From positions 1 through 61,319 of the forward strand of contig ONID01000015.1 of assembly GCA_900317765.1 (NCBI GenBank): a stretch of 61,319 nt of DNA, read 5' to 3'. How positions within the stretch are numbered: position 1 is the first letter of the stretch; each line of letters begins with the position of its first letter. Positions 25,592 through 34,019 of the stretch are shown here, piece by piece. Below the pieces are notes generated by a model, which was given only the letters and a program-made list of their open reading frames with translations, ran no database searches and was not told where the DNA came from. The stretch is from an uncultured Eubacteriales bacterium. Its GTDB lineage: Bacteria; Bacillota; Clostridia; Oscillospirales; Acutalibacteraceae. The translations under genes were made by a program, and so were the position numbers.

Positions 25592-25625
25592 TAAGATACA
25601 GAATGACAACAGTAACGGAGAAATA

Positions 25626-28019
25626 ATGGAAAACCAAACAAACAGAGATTACAGAGTGCTGGAACTCGGTAAGGTGCTGGAGATGCTTGCGGCAAAATGT
25701 TCCTGCGCCGATACGGCAGAGGAAGCGCTCAGAATTCAGCCGCAGACCGACCTGAATCAGGTTCACGAGATGCTGCAGCAGACGTCGGACGCGCATATGC
25801 TGGCTGGAAGATTCGGAACACCCGGTTTTGCTGGTGCGCCGAATATTTCCAACGCCCTCAGAAGGGCGCAGTCGGGTGCGGTTCTCTCCATGGGAGAGCT
25901 GCTGCGGATCGCCTCGGTCATGCGGACCGTACGAACACTGCGCGACTGGCGTAGCCATTGCGAAGGTGTATCCACTTCGCTGGACGGGCTGTTCATGACG
26001 CTGGCCTCGAACAACCGGCTGGAGGAAAAGATCGTCACCTCCATCGACAGTCCCGATGAGATGAACGACCGTGCATCCGCAGAGCTTTACGACATACGCC
26101 GCAAGATAAAGAGCGCGGAGAACCGGGTGCGCGAACAGTTGGACAAGATCATACGTTCGGCTACCTATCAGAAATACCTGCAGGAGGCGCTTGTCACGCT
26201 GCGAGACGGTCGTTTTGTGGTACCCGTCAAGGCGGAATACCGCAGTCAGGTTGCGGGTCTGGTACATGATACTTCCTCATCCGGCGCAACGGTGTTCATT
26301 GAACCTATGGCCGTGGTGGAAGCCAACAATGACATTAAACTGCTGAAAGGCAGGGAACAAGAGGAGATCGAGCGCATTCTCACCGCGCTTTCAGGTGAAT
26401 GCGGCGACAACGCGGACATGCTGATAGCCAGCTATCACAATTTGATTGAGCTTGACCTTCTCTTTGCGAAGGCGAATTTAGCCTATGACATGGACTGTTC
26501 GCTTCCGGTGGTTACCGCAGACGGAGTGATTGACCTTAAAAAGGCGCGTCACCCGCTGATACACAAAAAGAAGGTCGTCCCCTCCGATATCCGTCTGGGT
26601 GAGGAATTTGACACACTGATGATTACGGGTCCCAACACAGGCGGCAAGACCGTTACGCTGAAAACGTTGGGACTTCTCACCGCCATGACCATGTGCGGAC
26701 TCATGATTCCGGCAGGTGCGAACAGCCGCATTTCGGTCTTTGACAACATTCTCGCCGACATTGGCGATGAGCAGTCGATTGAACAGTCGCTGTCCACCTT
26801 CTCTGCGCACATGACCAATATCATCCGTATCATTCAGACTGCCGGGGAGCATTCCCTTGTGCTGCTGGACGAGCTGGGAGCGGGAACCGACCCCATTGAA
26901 GGCGCTGCGCTTGCCGAATCCATCATAGAAACGCTCAGAAATAAGGGAGCCAAGATCGCAGCTACCACGCATTACGCGGAGTTAAAGAGCTATGCGCTCA
27001 CAACACCGGGCGTGGAAAACGGCAGCTGTGAATTTGACGTGGAAACCCTTCGTCCGACCTACAAGCTGCTGATCGGCTTGCCGGGACGTTCCAATGCCTT
27101 TGCGATATGCGCGCATTTAGGAATGCCGGAAGAAGTGGTAGAGCGTGCGCAGACCTTTGTTTCGGGGGAGAATACCCGCGTGGAGGATGTAGTGGCGCAG
27201 CTTGACACTTCCCGACAGGAGATGGAGCGCAGGCTCGATGAAGCCGAGAAGATACGCGCAGAATCGGAGGCTCTGAAGGCGGAAATGCTCGAGAAGGAGC
27301 GGAAGCTGGAGCAGCAGAAGCGTGATGAAATAGCAAGCGCACGCCGTGAAGCGGAGCGCATCGTTTCCATGGCCAGGAGCGAAGCGGACGACCTGCTCAA
27401 AGAGATCGACCGACTGCGCAAGGATTATGAATCGGCGAAGATTTCCGCTCTGAACGGCGACGCAAAGGCGAGTCTCCGCGCAAGGCTGCGCAGGATAGAG
27501 GATTCGGTCAATCCTGTTGAAGCGCGTTCCAACGAGGGATATGTCCTTCCGAGGGCGTTGAAGATAGGGGACACTGTCGAGGTGTTCGGTCTGAATGAGC
27601 GCGGAACCGTGCTTCGTCTGCCGGATAAATCCGGCAATGTCGAGGTGCAGATGGGAATCATCAAATCCCGTGTGAAGATCGGCGAGCTTCGGCTGGTGGA
27701 GGAGGAAAAGGTCACCCTTAACGGTCAGAACCGCCGTCAGAAGGGAAGTACCACCCGTTCCATCGACACCAAGAAGGTGCAGACAGAGGTTGACGTAAGG
27801 GGCTGCACGGTAGAGGAAGGCATTCTGGAAGTGGACCGTGTGATAGATCACGCGGTTGTGATGAAGCTTGGCGAGGTCAGGGTGATTCACGGCAAGGGAA
27901 CAGGTGCCCTTCGTGCTGGACTCCATCAGCACTTCAGGAAGCATCCGAATGTCAAGTCTTTCCGGCTCGGTGTATACGGCGAGGGAGAGACCGGTGTCAC
28001 CATACTTGAATTGAAATAG
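25626..28019 (+). CDS. mutS2: Endonuclease MutS2
   Basis: 797 residues, normal length. ATPase with Walker A GPNTGGKT (about 334-345), Walker B LVLLDELGAGTD (about 410-421), a long charged coiled coil (about 510-600), and a C-terminal Smr nuclease domain (about 718-797) with VDVRG and VIHGKGTGALR. MutS2 suppresses recombination and, in Bacillus, rescues collided ribosomes. GGAG followed by AAATA precedes ATG 25626. The upstream Rpn and GNAT genes may be co-transcribed. Confidence 0.97.
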   Translation: MENQTNRDYRVLELGKVLEMLAAKCSCADTAEEALRIQPQTDLNQVHEMLQQTSDAHMLAGRFGTPGFAGAPNISNALRRAQSGAVLSMGELLRIASVMRTVRTLRDWRSHCEGVSTSLDGLFMTLASNNRLEEKIVTSIDSPDEMNDRASAELYDIRRKIKSAENRVREQLDKIIRSATYQKYLQEALVTLRDGRFVVPVKAEYRSQVAGLVHDTSSSGATVFIEPMAVVEANNDIKLLKGREQEEIERILTALSGECGDNADMLIASYHNLIELDLLFAKANLAYDMDCSLPVVTADGVIDLKKARHPLIHKKKVVPSDIRLGEEFDTLMITGPNTGGKTVTLKTLGLLTAMTMCGLMIPAGANSRISVFDNILADIGDEQSIEQSLSTFSAHMTNIIRIIQTAGEHSLVLLDELGAGTDPIEGAALAESIIETLRNKGAKIAATTHYAELKSYALTTPGVENGSCEFDVETLRPTYKLLIGLPGRSNAFAICAHLGMPEEVVERAQTFVSGENTRVEDVVAQLDTSRQEMERRLDEAEKIRAESEALKAEMLEKERKLEQQKRDEIASARREAERIVSMARSEADDLLKEIDRLRKDYESAKISALNGDAKASLRARLRRIEDSVNPVEARSNEGYVLPRALKIGDTVEVFGLNERGTVLRLPDKSGNVEVQMGIIKSRVKIGELRLVEEEKVTLNGQNRRQKGSTTRSIDTKKVQTEVDVRGCTVEEGILEVDRVIDHAVVMKLGEVRVIHGKGTGALRAGLHQHFRKHPNVKSFRLGVYGEGETGVTILELK

Positions 28020-28031
28020 TACAGCGCAATC

Positions 28032-28065
28032 ATTTGCTGCGGCATTTGCTATGCCGATGGCAGAT
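28032..28065. other. Hairpin downstream of mutS2
   Basis: CGGCAT-TTGCT-ATGCCG with further outer pairing (ATTTGCTG with GATGGCAGAT including GU pairs and one bulge) forms a stem of about 14 pairs. No T-run follows; it is within the mutS2-to-membrane-protein gap. Confidence 0.45.
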
Positions 28066-28107
28066 CATAAATATTTACCAATTCTTTTTATAAGGAGACA
28101 TGGAAAA

Positions 28108-29097
28108 ATGGAAGAAGAAAAAACATTGGCAATCCCACTGGGAGGAAGCACGGTTGACGGCGCACAGGTTCAGCCCACTGTCGGTCCGGTAGAGTCTTCC
28201 GCGTCAGGTGTTCGGGAACCCGAACAGAAAAGCGGAAAGTCACAGAGCAACAGGCAAAAATCCGCAAAATCAATCGTCAGGTCGGATGAAGAAACTTTTG
28301 ATGTAAGCGGCGGCCCCGTTTTTCAGTCTGATGAGCCAAAAAAGCCAAGTGCTGTCGGCAAAGCAGTCAAGGCATTTGGTGCGCTGATTATTTTCCTGTT
28401 GGTTGTTGTGGTCATCGGAGGAGCAATCCTGTTCGTTCTGGCGACACGGGATGAATTGCCGTCTGCTCCCGAAATTAAAACCGATATGAAGACCGTTGCG
28501 ACTGATTCGGCATGGGAGGCAATCAGGGAACGGGAAATCAGGCTTAACTCCGATGAAATCAATCTTTTCCTTTCTACGGTTAAAGAAAAATCTGCTGAAA
28601 AAGCGGCGGAACACGGCGTTGAGATCATCGATCTGTTTTCTGTCATCGCAGGCGACAAGGCTACTATATACGCCCGCATCAAGTATAAAGGCATTACATG
28701 GCCGGCAAAGGTTATCGTCAAGCTGGGGTATGATGACCCGAATATCATTATTTCAGTCGATAAGGCGTACCTCGGCAAACTGGATCTTCCGTCCGAGAGC
28801 ATAATGAAATTTGTCGGCGACAACATTGAAAATGATAATATCTCCGTTTACAACGGCATGATTTATTATGATACGACTGAATTCAACGATCAGATCGCCG
28901 AAGTTACAATCAAGCAGCTCGGTCTCGAGGTTGACGAGTCCAATCCCGAAGAAAAGAGCTGGTGGCAAAAGGTGAAGGATTGGTTCAAGGAAAAGACAGC
29001 TACCATTGTGAGCGACATGATTCATGACCTTAAATTCAAGAATATCACCATTGTAGATAATGAAATTGTTATCACAGTATCATACGCCGAGGAATGA
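28108..29097 (+). CDS. Single-pass membrane protein of unknown function
   Basis: 329 residues. A charged, disordered N-terminus of about 85 residues (MEEEKTLAIPLGGS...) is cytoplasmic, one transmembrane helix (ALIIFLLVVVVIGGAILFV) follows, then an extracellular domain of about 210 residues rich in Lys/Asp (SDEINLFLSTVKEKSAEK, ISVDKAYLGKLDLPSE). I recognise no family. The start at ATG 28108 fits AAGGAG (28092-28097); earlier in-frame ATGs lack a site. Plausible roles are in envelope stress or wall assembly, but no motif supports a choice. Confidence 0.7.
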   Translation: MEEEKTLAIPLGGSTVDGAQVQPTVGPVESSASGVREPEQKSGKSQSNRQKSAKSIVRSDEETFDVSGGPVFQSDEPKKPSAVGKAVKAFGALIIFLLVVVVIGGAILFVLATRDELPSAPEIKTDMKTVATDSAWEAIREREIRLNSDEINLFLSTVKEKSAEKAAEHGVEIIDLFSVIAGDKATIYARIKYKGITWPAKVIVKLGYDDPNIIISVDKAYLGKLDLPSESIMKFVGDNIENDNISVYNGMIYYDTTEFNDQIAEVTIKQLGLEVDESNPEEKSWWQKVKDWFKEKTATIVSDMIHDLKFKNITIVDNEIVITVSYAEE

Positions 29098-29135
29098 CGT
29101 CCGGATTTATCCGAAAAACAACATAACCGAAAATT

Positions 29136-29176
29136 ATCCGGTGAGCATCAGTTGAATGATGTTCACCGGATTTTTT
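29136..29176 (+). terminator. Terminator after the membrane protein gene
   Basis: ATCCGGTGA (29136-29144) pairs with TCACCGGAT (29163-29171), with CATC/GATG inside, followed by TTTTT. Strong. Confidence 0.9.
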
Positions 29177-29183
29177 CAATTCA

Positions 29184-29225
29184 AAAAATAAAAAAGCGGC
29201 GCGTTCCTTTCGGGAAAGCTGCCGC
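29184..29225 (-). terminator. Terminator of the F420-ligase-like gene (minus strand)
   Basis: On the minus strand GCGGC (29225-29221) pairs with GCCGC (29200-29196) around TTCC/GGAA, followed by TTTTTTATTTTTT. It lies next to the stop codon of the minus-strand gene. Confidence 0.75.
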
Positions 29226-29233
29226 CGTTGTTA

Positions 29234-29971
29234 TCAGCCGATCTTGCGCACAATGCAGAGGGGAGTCTGTTCGTGACCCTGACCGAGGGGGTTGTCCTTG
29301 AATATCTTGGAGAAGTATTCGTCGGGAATATCCTGTGTGGGTTTGCCGAGAATGTTGACGCCGATGTCGTTGGCATCGACTACGATCACCATATTGCCGC
29401 CCATAGCCTCGGTGAATTTTTTGGCTGCATCGTGGGGCTTGTCGGGTGCCATTTTGGCGTATCCGTTGTAGGGAGGAATCGTGCAGTCACAGGGGCCGTC
29501 GATGGCTCTTGCGTCGGGACCGAGAATGTTGTAAAAGACGCCGCGCTTGCCGAAGAGCTTGCAGATGCCGGAAATAATGGCTGCAAAAATAATCTTGGGT
29601 CTGCCGACAGAGCGGATGGCAAGTTCCATTGTCTCAGGCATTCCCAAACCGATGCCGTAGGGGGACTTATAGACGAATTTGGTGAGGAACCGTGCAAGGC
29701 GCGAAGGCTTGATGTCCTCAATCTTGAAGGCTCTGCCCTGGCTGATGGCGAGAATCTTTTCACTCATGTAGATCATGTCGCCTTCCTGCAGGTAGGGCTT
29801 GACCAGTTCATTCAGCAGCGCGACGAGATCGTCTCCGCTCTTGATGATGGGAGTCTTGACGGGATAGCGCTCAAAGCTGCCGTCATCGGTGGTTATGACA
29901 AGGTTCTTGCCCTCGTTGGGAGTAAAGGGCATATTCTGTGCTGTTTCGGTATCTTTTACTTCTTCGCTCAT
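29234..29971 (-). CDS. F420-0:gamma-glutamyl ligase-like protein
   Basis: 245 residues. It matches the CofE-like fold: TPIIKSGDDLVALLNELV, YLQEGDMIYMSEKILAISQGR (a nucleotide/metal-binding strand) and NMVIVVDANDIGVNILG near the C-terminus. CofE adds glutamate to coenzyme F420; Clostridia lack the rest of that pathway, and many encode this shorter homologue whose true substrate is unknown. I find no other F420 gene here. ATG 29971 is chosen over 29977: on the minus strand AGAGGA is 9 nt before the former and only 3 nt before the latter. Confidence 0.75.
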   Translation of the reverse strand: MSEEVKDTETAQNMPFTPNEGKNLVITTDDGSFERYPVKTPIIKSGDDLVALLNELVKPYLQEGDMIYMSEKILAISQGRAFKIEDIKPSRLARFLTKFVYKSPYGIGLGMPETMELAIRSVGRPKIIFAAIISGICKLFGKRGVFYNILGPDARAIDGPCDCTIPPYNGYAKMAPDKPHDAAKKFTEAMGGNMVIVVDANDIGVNILGKPTQDIPDEYFSKIFKDNPLGQGHEQTPLCIVRKIG

Positions 29972-30003
29972 AAACATAATTCCTCTTTTCAACTTGATTG
30001 GCG

Positions 30004-30031
30004 CAGGCATTGCCAAAACCGACAATGCCTG
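30004..30031 (-). promoter_or_regulatory. Hairpin at the 5' end of the F420-ligase-like transcript
   Basis: CAGGCATTG (30004-30012) pairs perfectly with CAATGCCTG (30023-30031). It starts about 8 nt downstream of the predicted transcript start of the minus-strand gene, so it sits at the very 5' end of the mRNA. Confidence 0.5.
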
Positions 30032-30044
30032 AACGACAAATCAT

Positions 30045-30073
30045 ATTATATAGCCTGTTTGCGGAAATTGCAA
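30045..30073 (-). promoter_or_regulatory. Promoter of the F420-ligase-like gene
   Basis: On the minus strand TTGCAA (30073-30068) and TATAAT (30050-30045), 17-bp spacer. Confidence 0.7.
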
Positions 30074-30153
30074 GTAGCCCCGGCAATATTCGCCGTTCTT
30101 TTGCAAAATAATGCGCGAGTGATGAAAGTTTTAATGATATTATCTATAAATAG

Positions 30154-31023
30154 TTATCTCTTCTTTTTGAAGATGACGCCGACCACCTTGGGACCTGCGT
30201 TGACCGCAATGGCTGCGCCGATCTGATAGAATCCTGCGGGCGGATAACCCAGTTTCTGGTACATCGCCTTGGCGAGGTCGTCGCAAACGGAAGTGTCGTT
30301 GCCGTAGACAATGCAGTAGGGCGTCTGCGGCTCAATGGCGGCGGCAGTTTTCTTGACAATGGTGGGAATGATCATCTTGTCGCCGCGAACCTTTTCGTCG
30401 GTAGTTATCACATGGTCAAATATCTTCATGATGGGCTTCAGTCCCAGCGCGTCGCCTACAAAGGCAGCCGCTGCGGGGATGCGACCTGATTTCTTGGCGT
30501 ATTTGAGGGAATAGAGGGCAAAATAGATCATGCAGTTTTCGACCCAGTTGTTGATGAAATCAACGATCTGATCGACGTCGGCGCCGCGCTGTACCATTTT
30601 GGCGGCTTCCACGGCGGCATATCCGTATGCGCCGGTGTAGCTTCTGCCGTCGATGGAGATGAATCTGATTTTTCCCACTGCCTCGGGGTTATCCTCATAG
30701 AAATTGTCGGCAGCCATGATGGAATTGTTGTATGTAGCCGACCCCTGCGCGTTGATGAGCACGCAGATGACGTCGGTCACGCCGTCCTTGTACATTTCCT
30801 CGTAAACTTCCTGAAACTCGAATGCCGTGAACTGCGAGGTGAGGGGAAGCCCGTCGTATGCCTCCATCATGCTGTAGAATTTGTCGTTGTTGAAATCCAC
30901 ACGACTGACATAGGATTTGTCTCCCATAGCTATTTTGAAGGGGACGACCTTGATGTTGTATTTTTTTTCGTGCTTTTCTGAAATATCGCTTGCGGAGTCA
31001 GTGATAATCCTTATTTTTGACAT
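30154..31023 (-). CDS. DegV family fatty-acid-binding protein
   Basis: 289 residues. DegV/FakB-type protein: ITDSASDIS at the start, VPFKIAMGDKSYV, and the C-terminal lobe with VTTDEKVRG and CIVYGNDTSVCDD. In Staphylococcus FakB presents fatty acids to FakA for phosphorylation. This class may have roles beyond fatty acid incorporation, and a Fak kinase gene is not seen in this window. AGGAG lies 8 nt before ATG 31023 on the minus strand; a longer upstream frame has no such site. It is preceded by the MarR gene and may be in one unit with it. Confidence 0.92.
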   Translation of the reverse strand: MSKIRIITDSASDISEKHEKKYNIKVVPFKIAMGDKSYVSRVDFNNDKFYSMMEAYDGLPLTSQFTAFEFQEVYEEMYKDGVTDVICVLINAQGSATYNNSIMAADNFYEDNPEAVGKIRFISIDGRSYTGAYGYAAVEAAKMVQRGADVDQIVDFINNWVENCMIYFALYSLKYAKKSGRIPAAAAFVGDALGLKPIMKIFDHVITTDEKVRGDKMIIPTIVKKTAAAIEPQTPYCIVYGNDTSVCDDLAKAMYQKLGYPPAGFYQIGAAIAVNAGPKVVGVIFKKKR

Positions 31024-31115
31024 GTTTAATTCTCCTAACGCATAATGCATATCAAATGTAGCCAATAACAAACAAACCAAACTATTAACAAAACATGCGC
31101 AACGCCAAATGAATC

Positions 31116-31583
31116 TTAATGTGCGGTGCTAAGCGCTTCCGGTTCCTCGGTGAGGGAAAAGAGCTTGTCGCTGATAGTGAATAATGTGCGGTAGAATACT
31201 TCAAGATCTGCTTTGGGAATAGAGCCGCTGACATATTCCAGAGCCTTGTCTATGAGATTGTTGAGATCCTTTGCGATACTTTTGCCGGCTTCCGTCAGAG
31301 TGAATTTATTCTTGTATTTCTGACCGTTTCCGGAGCACCGGGCGATGAATCCCTTGTCTGTCAGCTCGGAAACCACGCGGGAGATCTGCGCCTTGTCCAT
31401 ATGTCCTGCGCGGGAAAGCTCCGAGGCAGTCAATCCGTCCTCACGCTCGCCCAATTGCACCATAAATAACACATGGGAACTTTTCAGACCGTAAGACTGC
31501 ATGATCTCGCTCTTGATCTTCTGGATGCTCTTGCATATAAGCGACATGGAAACATCAAACAATTCAAATCTGTTTTCCTGCAT
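31116..31583 (-). CDS. MarR family transcriptional regulator
   Basis: 155 residues with a winged helix: VLFMVQLGEREDGLTASELS, MDKAQISRVVSELTDKGFI (recognition helix and wing start), and a closing C-terminal dimerisation helix. MarR proteins usually sense small ligands and repress themselves and neighbours. A palindrome over the gene's own -35 box supports autoregulation. It lies just upstream of degV in the same direction; a role in lipid-related control is a guess. ATG 31583 is favoured (AAAGGA 11 nt before); ATG 31592 and 31610 are in frame but badly spaced. Confidence 0.9.
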   Translation of the reverse strand: MQENRFELFDVSMSLICKSIQKIKSEIMQSYGLKSSHVLFMVQLGEREDGLTASELSRAGHMDKAQISRVVSELTDKGFIARCSGNGQKYKNKFTLTEAGKSIAKDLNNLIDKALEYVSGSIPKADLEVFYRTLFTISDKLFSLTEEPEALSTAH

Positions 31584-31635
31584 ACTCAGCATCGTCCTTT
31601 CACAACGCATTGAATTGTCTCAGTTATTTACAATA

Positions 31636-31664
31636 ATTATATATGAAATTTGTTGATATGTCAA
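31636..31664 (-). promoter_or_regulatory. Promoter of the marR-degV unit
   Basis: On the minus strand TTGACA (31664-31659) and TATAAT (31641-31636), 17-bp spacer: full consensus. Confidence 0.85.
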
Positions 31665-31666
31665 CA
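31651..31666. promoter_or_regulatory. Palindrome over the marR -35 box, candidate MarR operator
   Basis: TGTTGA-TATG-TCAACA, perfect 6+6 arms with a 4-nt centre, which overlaps the -35 element of the MarR promoter, as expected for an autorepressor site. Confidence 0.6.
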
Positions 31667-31766
31667 TGCTCACATAAAATACATATGTAAACTTTTAACA
31701 TATCGCAAACGGAATTTTAGTACACAACACATAATTCCGATTTAAACCTTTTTTATGACTAACAGT

Positions 31767-31815
31767 AAAAAACCTCACGGGACGGCTTGCCGAAAACAAA
31801 CTCCCGTGAGGTTTT
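31767..31815 (-). terminator. Terminator after the membrane LuxR gene
   Basis: AAAACCTCACGGGA (31769-31782) pairs perfectly with TCCCGTGAGGTTTT (31802-31815), loop of 19 nt. On the minus strand it is followed by TTTTTTACT. Confidence 0.88.
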
Positions 31816-31826
31816 CCGGAATGAAA

Positions 31827-33293
31827 TTATTGTTCCGTTACGAGTTCGGTAAGTTCATCCGGTTGCGCCTGATCATAGGAAGGATCAAGTATTTTTTCAA
31901 AATACCCGCGAAGATCCGAGAGATTATCCACATCCAGCTTTTTGAGCAGGTTGCGGCTCTGTGCGCGGACGGTGTTGCGCGAGAGCATCATCTTGTCGGG
32001 GAGCTGTTCCATGGTGTAGCCGCCAAGTACGACAAGATCAAGGATATATTTTTCACGGTCGCTGAGCTGCATTTCGTCCGACTTTTGGATGATAAGCTCC
32101 CTGAGCAGCCGGTGATGTTCCAGACTCTCCTGGGTAAGGCCGTATTTTTTCAGCAGCGAGAAGACGGCAGGTCCGCCGATCACCAGCAATGCGGCTGTTG
32201 CCGCGATGATCAGGTCTTTATTTCTGATTTGCAGATAATAGTTGAATATATCGGCAGCAAGCCGGGCGGCAATCACGCATGCATATCCGAATATCGCATA
32301 GAACATGGGATGCTGTCTGTCCATGGCAAAATTGATAATAAAGATATAGACAAACACGGCAAAGCACGCCTGTCCGATAAAGCTGCACACCAGGAAGACC
32401 GCTTCTTCCCTGCGTGAGAAGTAGGGAAGCTGGAGCATGATCGCAGTGATCGCCATAAAGCATACGCTGTAGACATAGAGCGGCGTGACCTTGTGGAACT
32501 TTACAAAAAGCGCTATGATCAAAGCCGCGGCGACATAGGAAATATAGGTGTAAAGTCCGTAATTGCGGAAAATGGGGACATACATTTCATAACCGAGGGT
32601 GTTGATTCTTCCGAGGCAGAGGTAATAAATGCCCGCCAGCACAAAGAGCAGCCAATACGCTCCGGGGATATTGCGCATCAGAATCTTGTGAGAGGCTTCT
32701 GAATAGCTGATGATGGGCATCTGTTCCTTGGAGAATCCGGAGGAACGCACCGTCAACAGGGCGAGTGCTCCCGAGAGAACAGCGAGCGCGTAGATGCCGC
32801 GGGTCATGTCCATATAGGTATAAATCACGTGGTCGGCGTATCTCACGAGTCCTCCGATGGCAATACCGCCTGCCACGGCGAAGAGTCTGTGGCTTACCCT
32901 GATGCTCAGCAGCCGCGAGAAGAAGGCAAGCACTCCGAACGCAGCGCAGATGCCTGTAATCACCGAGTATACGCTGAATGAATCGGCGTTGGTGAACGCG
33001 AGGGCGATACCGCTTTCCGCCATCAGCACCGCGGGAACAATCCTGAAATATCTGTGTCCGAGCAGTCCCTCAAAATCCAGGTGGAACATAAGCATAAGCA
33101 TGACGCCGAGCGTCACGGCAAGAGACGCTCCGAAAATAATGTTTGTGACCTCATAGAGCGACGATGTGCCGTATATCTCGAGACTTTTTTCGCAGATGAA
33201 TTTAACAGTGAGATACCAGCCGATAAACCCGCCGATGCATACCGCGCCGCCCATGGAGCTTTTTGTAATGTTTCCGAATAATTTGTTGATCAC
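31827..33293 (-). CDS. Membrane-embedded LuxR-type transcriptional regulator
   Basis: 488 residues. Roughly 10-12 hydrophobic helices fill residues 15-395 and a LuxR helix-turn-helix occupies about 415-472 (LSDREKYILDLVVLGGYTME ... LSRNTVRAQSRNLLKKLDV). Proteins with an MFS-like sensor and C-terminal LuxR domain are known mainly from gut Actinobacteria (Eggerthellaceae) and some Firmicutes; the DNA-binding part would act at the membrane. The start is GTG 33293 with GGAGG about 10 nt before it. A perfect palindrome in its promoter region suggests autoregulation. No clear structural target lies next to it; the ligand is unknown. Confidence 0.85.
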   Translation of the reverse strand: MINKLFGNITKSSMGGAVCIGGFIGWYLTVKFICEKSLEIYGTSSLYEVTNIIFGASLAVTLGVMLMLMFHLDFEGLLGHRYFRIVPAVLMAESGIALAFTNADSFSVYSVITGICAAFGVLAFFSRLLSIRVSHRLFAVAGGIAIGGLVRYADHVIYTYMDMTRGIYALAVLSGALALLTVRSSGFSKEQMPIISYSEASHKILMRNIPGAYWLLFVLAGIYYLCLGRINTLGYEMYVPIFRNYGLYTYISYVAAALIIALFVKFHKVTPLYVYSVCFMAITAIMLQLPYFSRREEAVFLVCSFIGQACFAVFVYIFIINFAMDRQHPMFYAIFGYACVIAARLAADIFNYYLQIRNKDLIIAATAALLVIGGPAVFSLLKKYGLTQESLEHHRLLRELIIQKSDEMQLSDREKYILDLVVLGGYTMEQLPDKMMLSRNTVRAQSRNLLKKLDVDNLSDLRGYFEKILDPSYDQAQPDELTELVTEQ

Positions 33294-33343
33294 CTTACCG
33301 ATACCTCCGCATCATTTTTCTGTATGCATAATATATCAATATA

Positions 33344-33372
33344 ATAATACCACGAATAATCTGATTATTCAA
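33344..33372 (-). promoter_or_regulatory. Promoter of the membrane LuxR gene
   Basis: On the minus strand TTGAAT (33372-33367) and TATTAT (33349-33344), 17-bp spacer. The palindrome 33354-33370 sits inside the spacer and -35. Confidence 0.6.
33354..33370. promoter_or_regulatory. Palindrome in the LuxR promoter, candidate operator
   Basis: GAATAAT-CTG-ATTATTC, perfect 7+7 arms around 3 nt, between the -10 and -35 of the LuxR gene. Confidence 0.5.
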
Positions 33373-33429
33373 TAAGCAATGAGATATTTTTAACAAAAAA
33401 TAAATTATTTAAACAAATACACAAAACAC

Positions 33430-33458
33430 TTGCAATTTCATTTGGTTTGTGCGATAAT
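33430..33458 (+). promoter_or_regulatory. Promoter of the DUF1232 gene
   Basis: TTGCAA (33430-33435), 17-bp spacer, GATAAT (33453-33458). Confidence 0.65.
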
Positions 33459-33510
33459 TAAGTTAGAAAAGACGGATGATATTCCGTAGAAAAGGAGTTG
33501 AGTTTGCAGA

Positions 33511-33873
33511 ATGTTTATCAAGTTGCTTCTCGCTCTAATATCATACAAAGGACTGAAAAAAATGGACGAAAAATTCAACAAAAACGTGAACGCACAGGGA
33601 GAAGGTCAGGGCGCCAAGAAGTCAGGCATCGCCTGGAAAATTGTTCTTATGATTATTCTTGCGGTTCTGGTGCTTTCACCGATCGACGCTCTTCCGGATG
33701 TCATACCTGTTGTGGGCTGGGTTGATGACGTTGCCTATGTTGCAGGTATTCTTGGCACAGTGGTTGGTATGCTCAAGGGCAAGAGGACACAGGAGATTCC
33801 CGGCGCATCAGGCGCACAGGGATATATCCCCCCGATGTACAATGAAGTAAAGACCAACAGAAAGAGTAAGTAA
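33511..33873 (+). CDS. DUF1232 (YkvA-like) membrane protein
   Basis: 120 residues. The DUF1232 signature LSPIDALPDVIPVVGWVDDVAYVAG (in two parts) spans the second hydrophobic stretch at about residues 57-80. A short hydrophobic N-terminus and a charged C-terminus flank it. The function of the family is unknown. ATG 33511 has AAGGAG 14 nt before; an in-frame ATG at 33562 has AAAGGA 9 nt before and may be the real start, which would drop the first 17 residues. Confidence 0.8.
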   Translation: MFIKLLLALISYKGLKKMDEKFNKNVNAQGEGQGAKKSGIAWKIVLMIILAVLVLSPIDALPDVIPVVGWVDDVAYVAGILGTVVGMLKGKRTQEIPGASGAQGYIPPMYNEVKTNRKSK

Positions 33874-33939
33874 TCAGTAGCTTGCAGCTGACTGTACCGC
33901 GCAGCCTTTGTGTGGGAAGTCCAAAAATATGTTCATTCT

Positions 33940-33978
33940 ATGCGGTGTTCTTCACTTTTGATGAATGCCGCATTTTTA
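33940..33978 (+). terminator. Terminator after the DUF1232 gene
   Basis: ATGCGG (33940-33945) pairs with CCGCAT (33968-33973), followed by TTTTA. Confidence 0.65.
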
Positions 33979-34019
33979 TGTCAAGTGCGAATATCGTAGT
34001 TATAAAGGAGAAGGTATAC

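Noticed and set aside
29228-30226. Open frame of about 330 codons on the plus strand
   Set aside because: Opposite the F420-ligase-like gene, whose family motifs are clear; it also runs through its terminator region.
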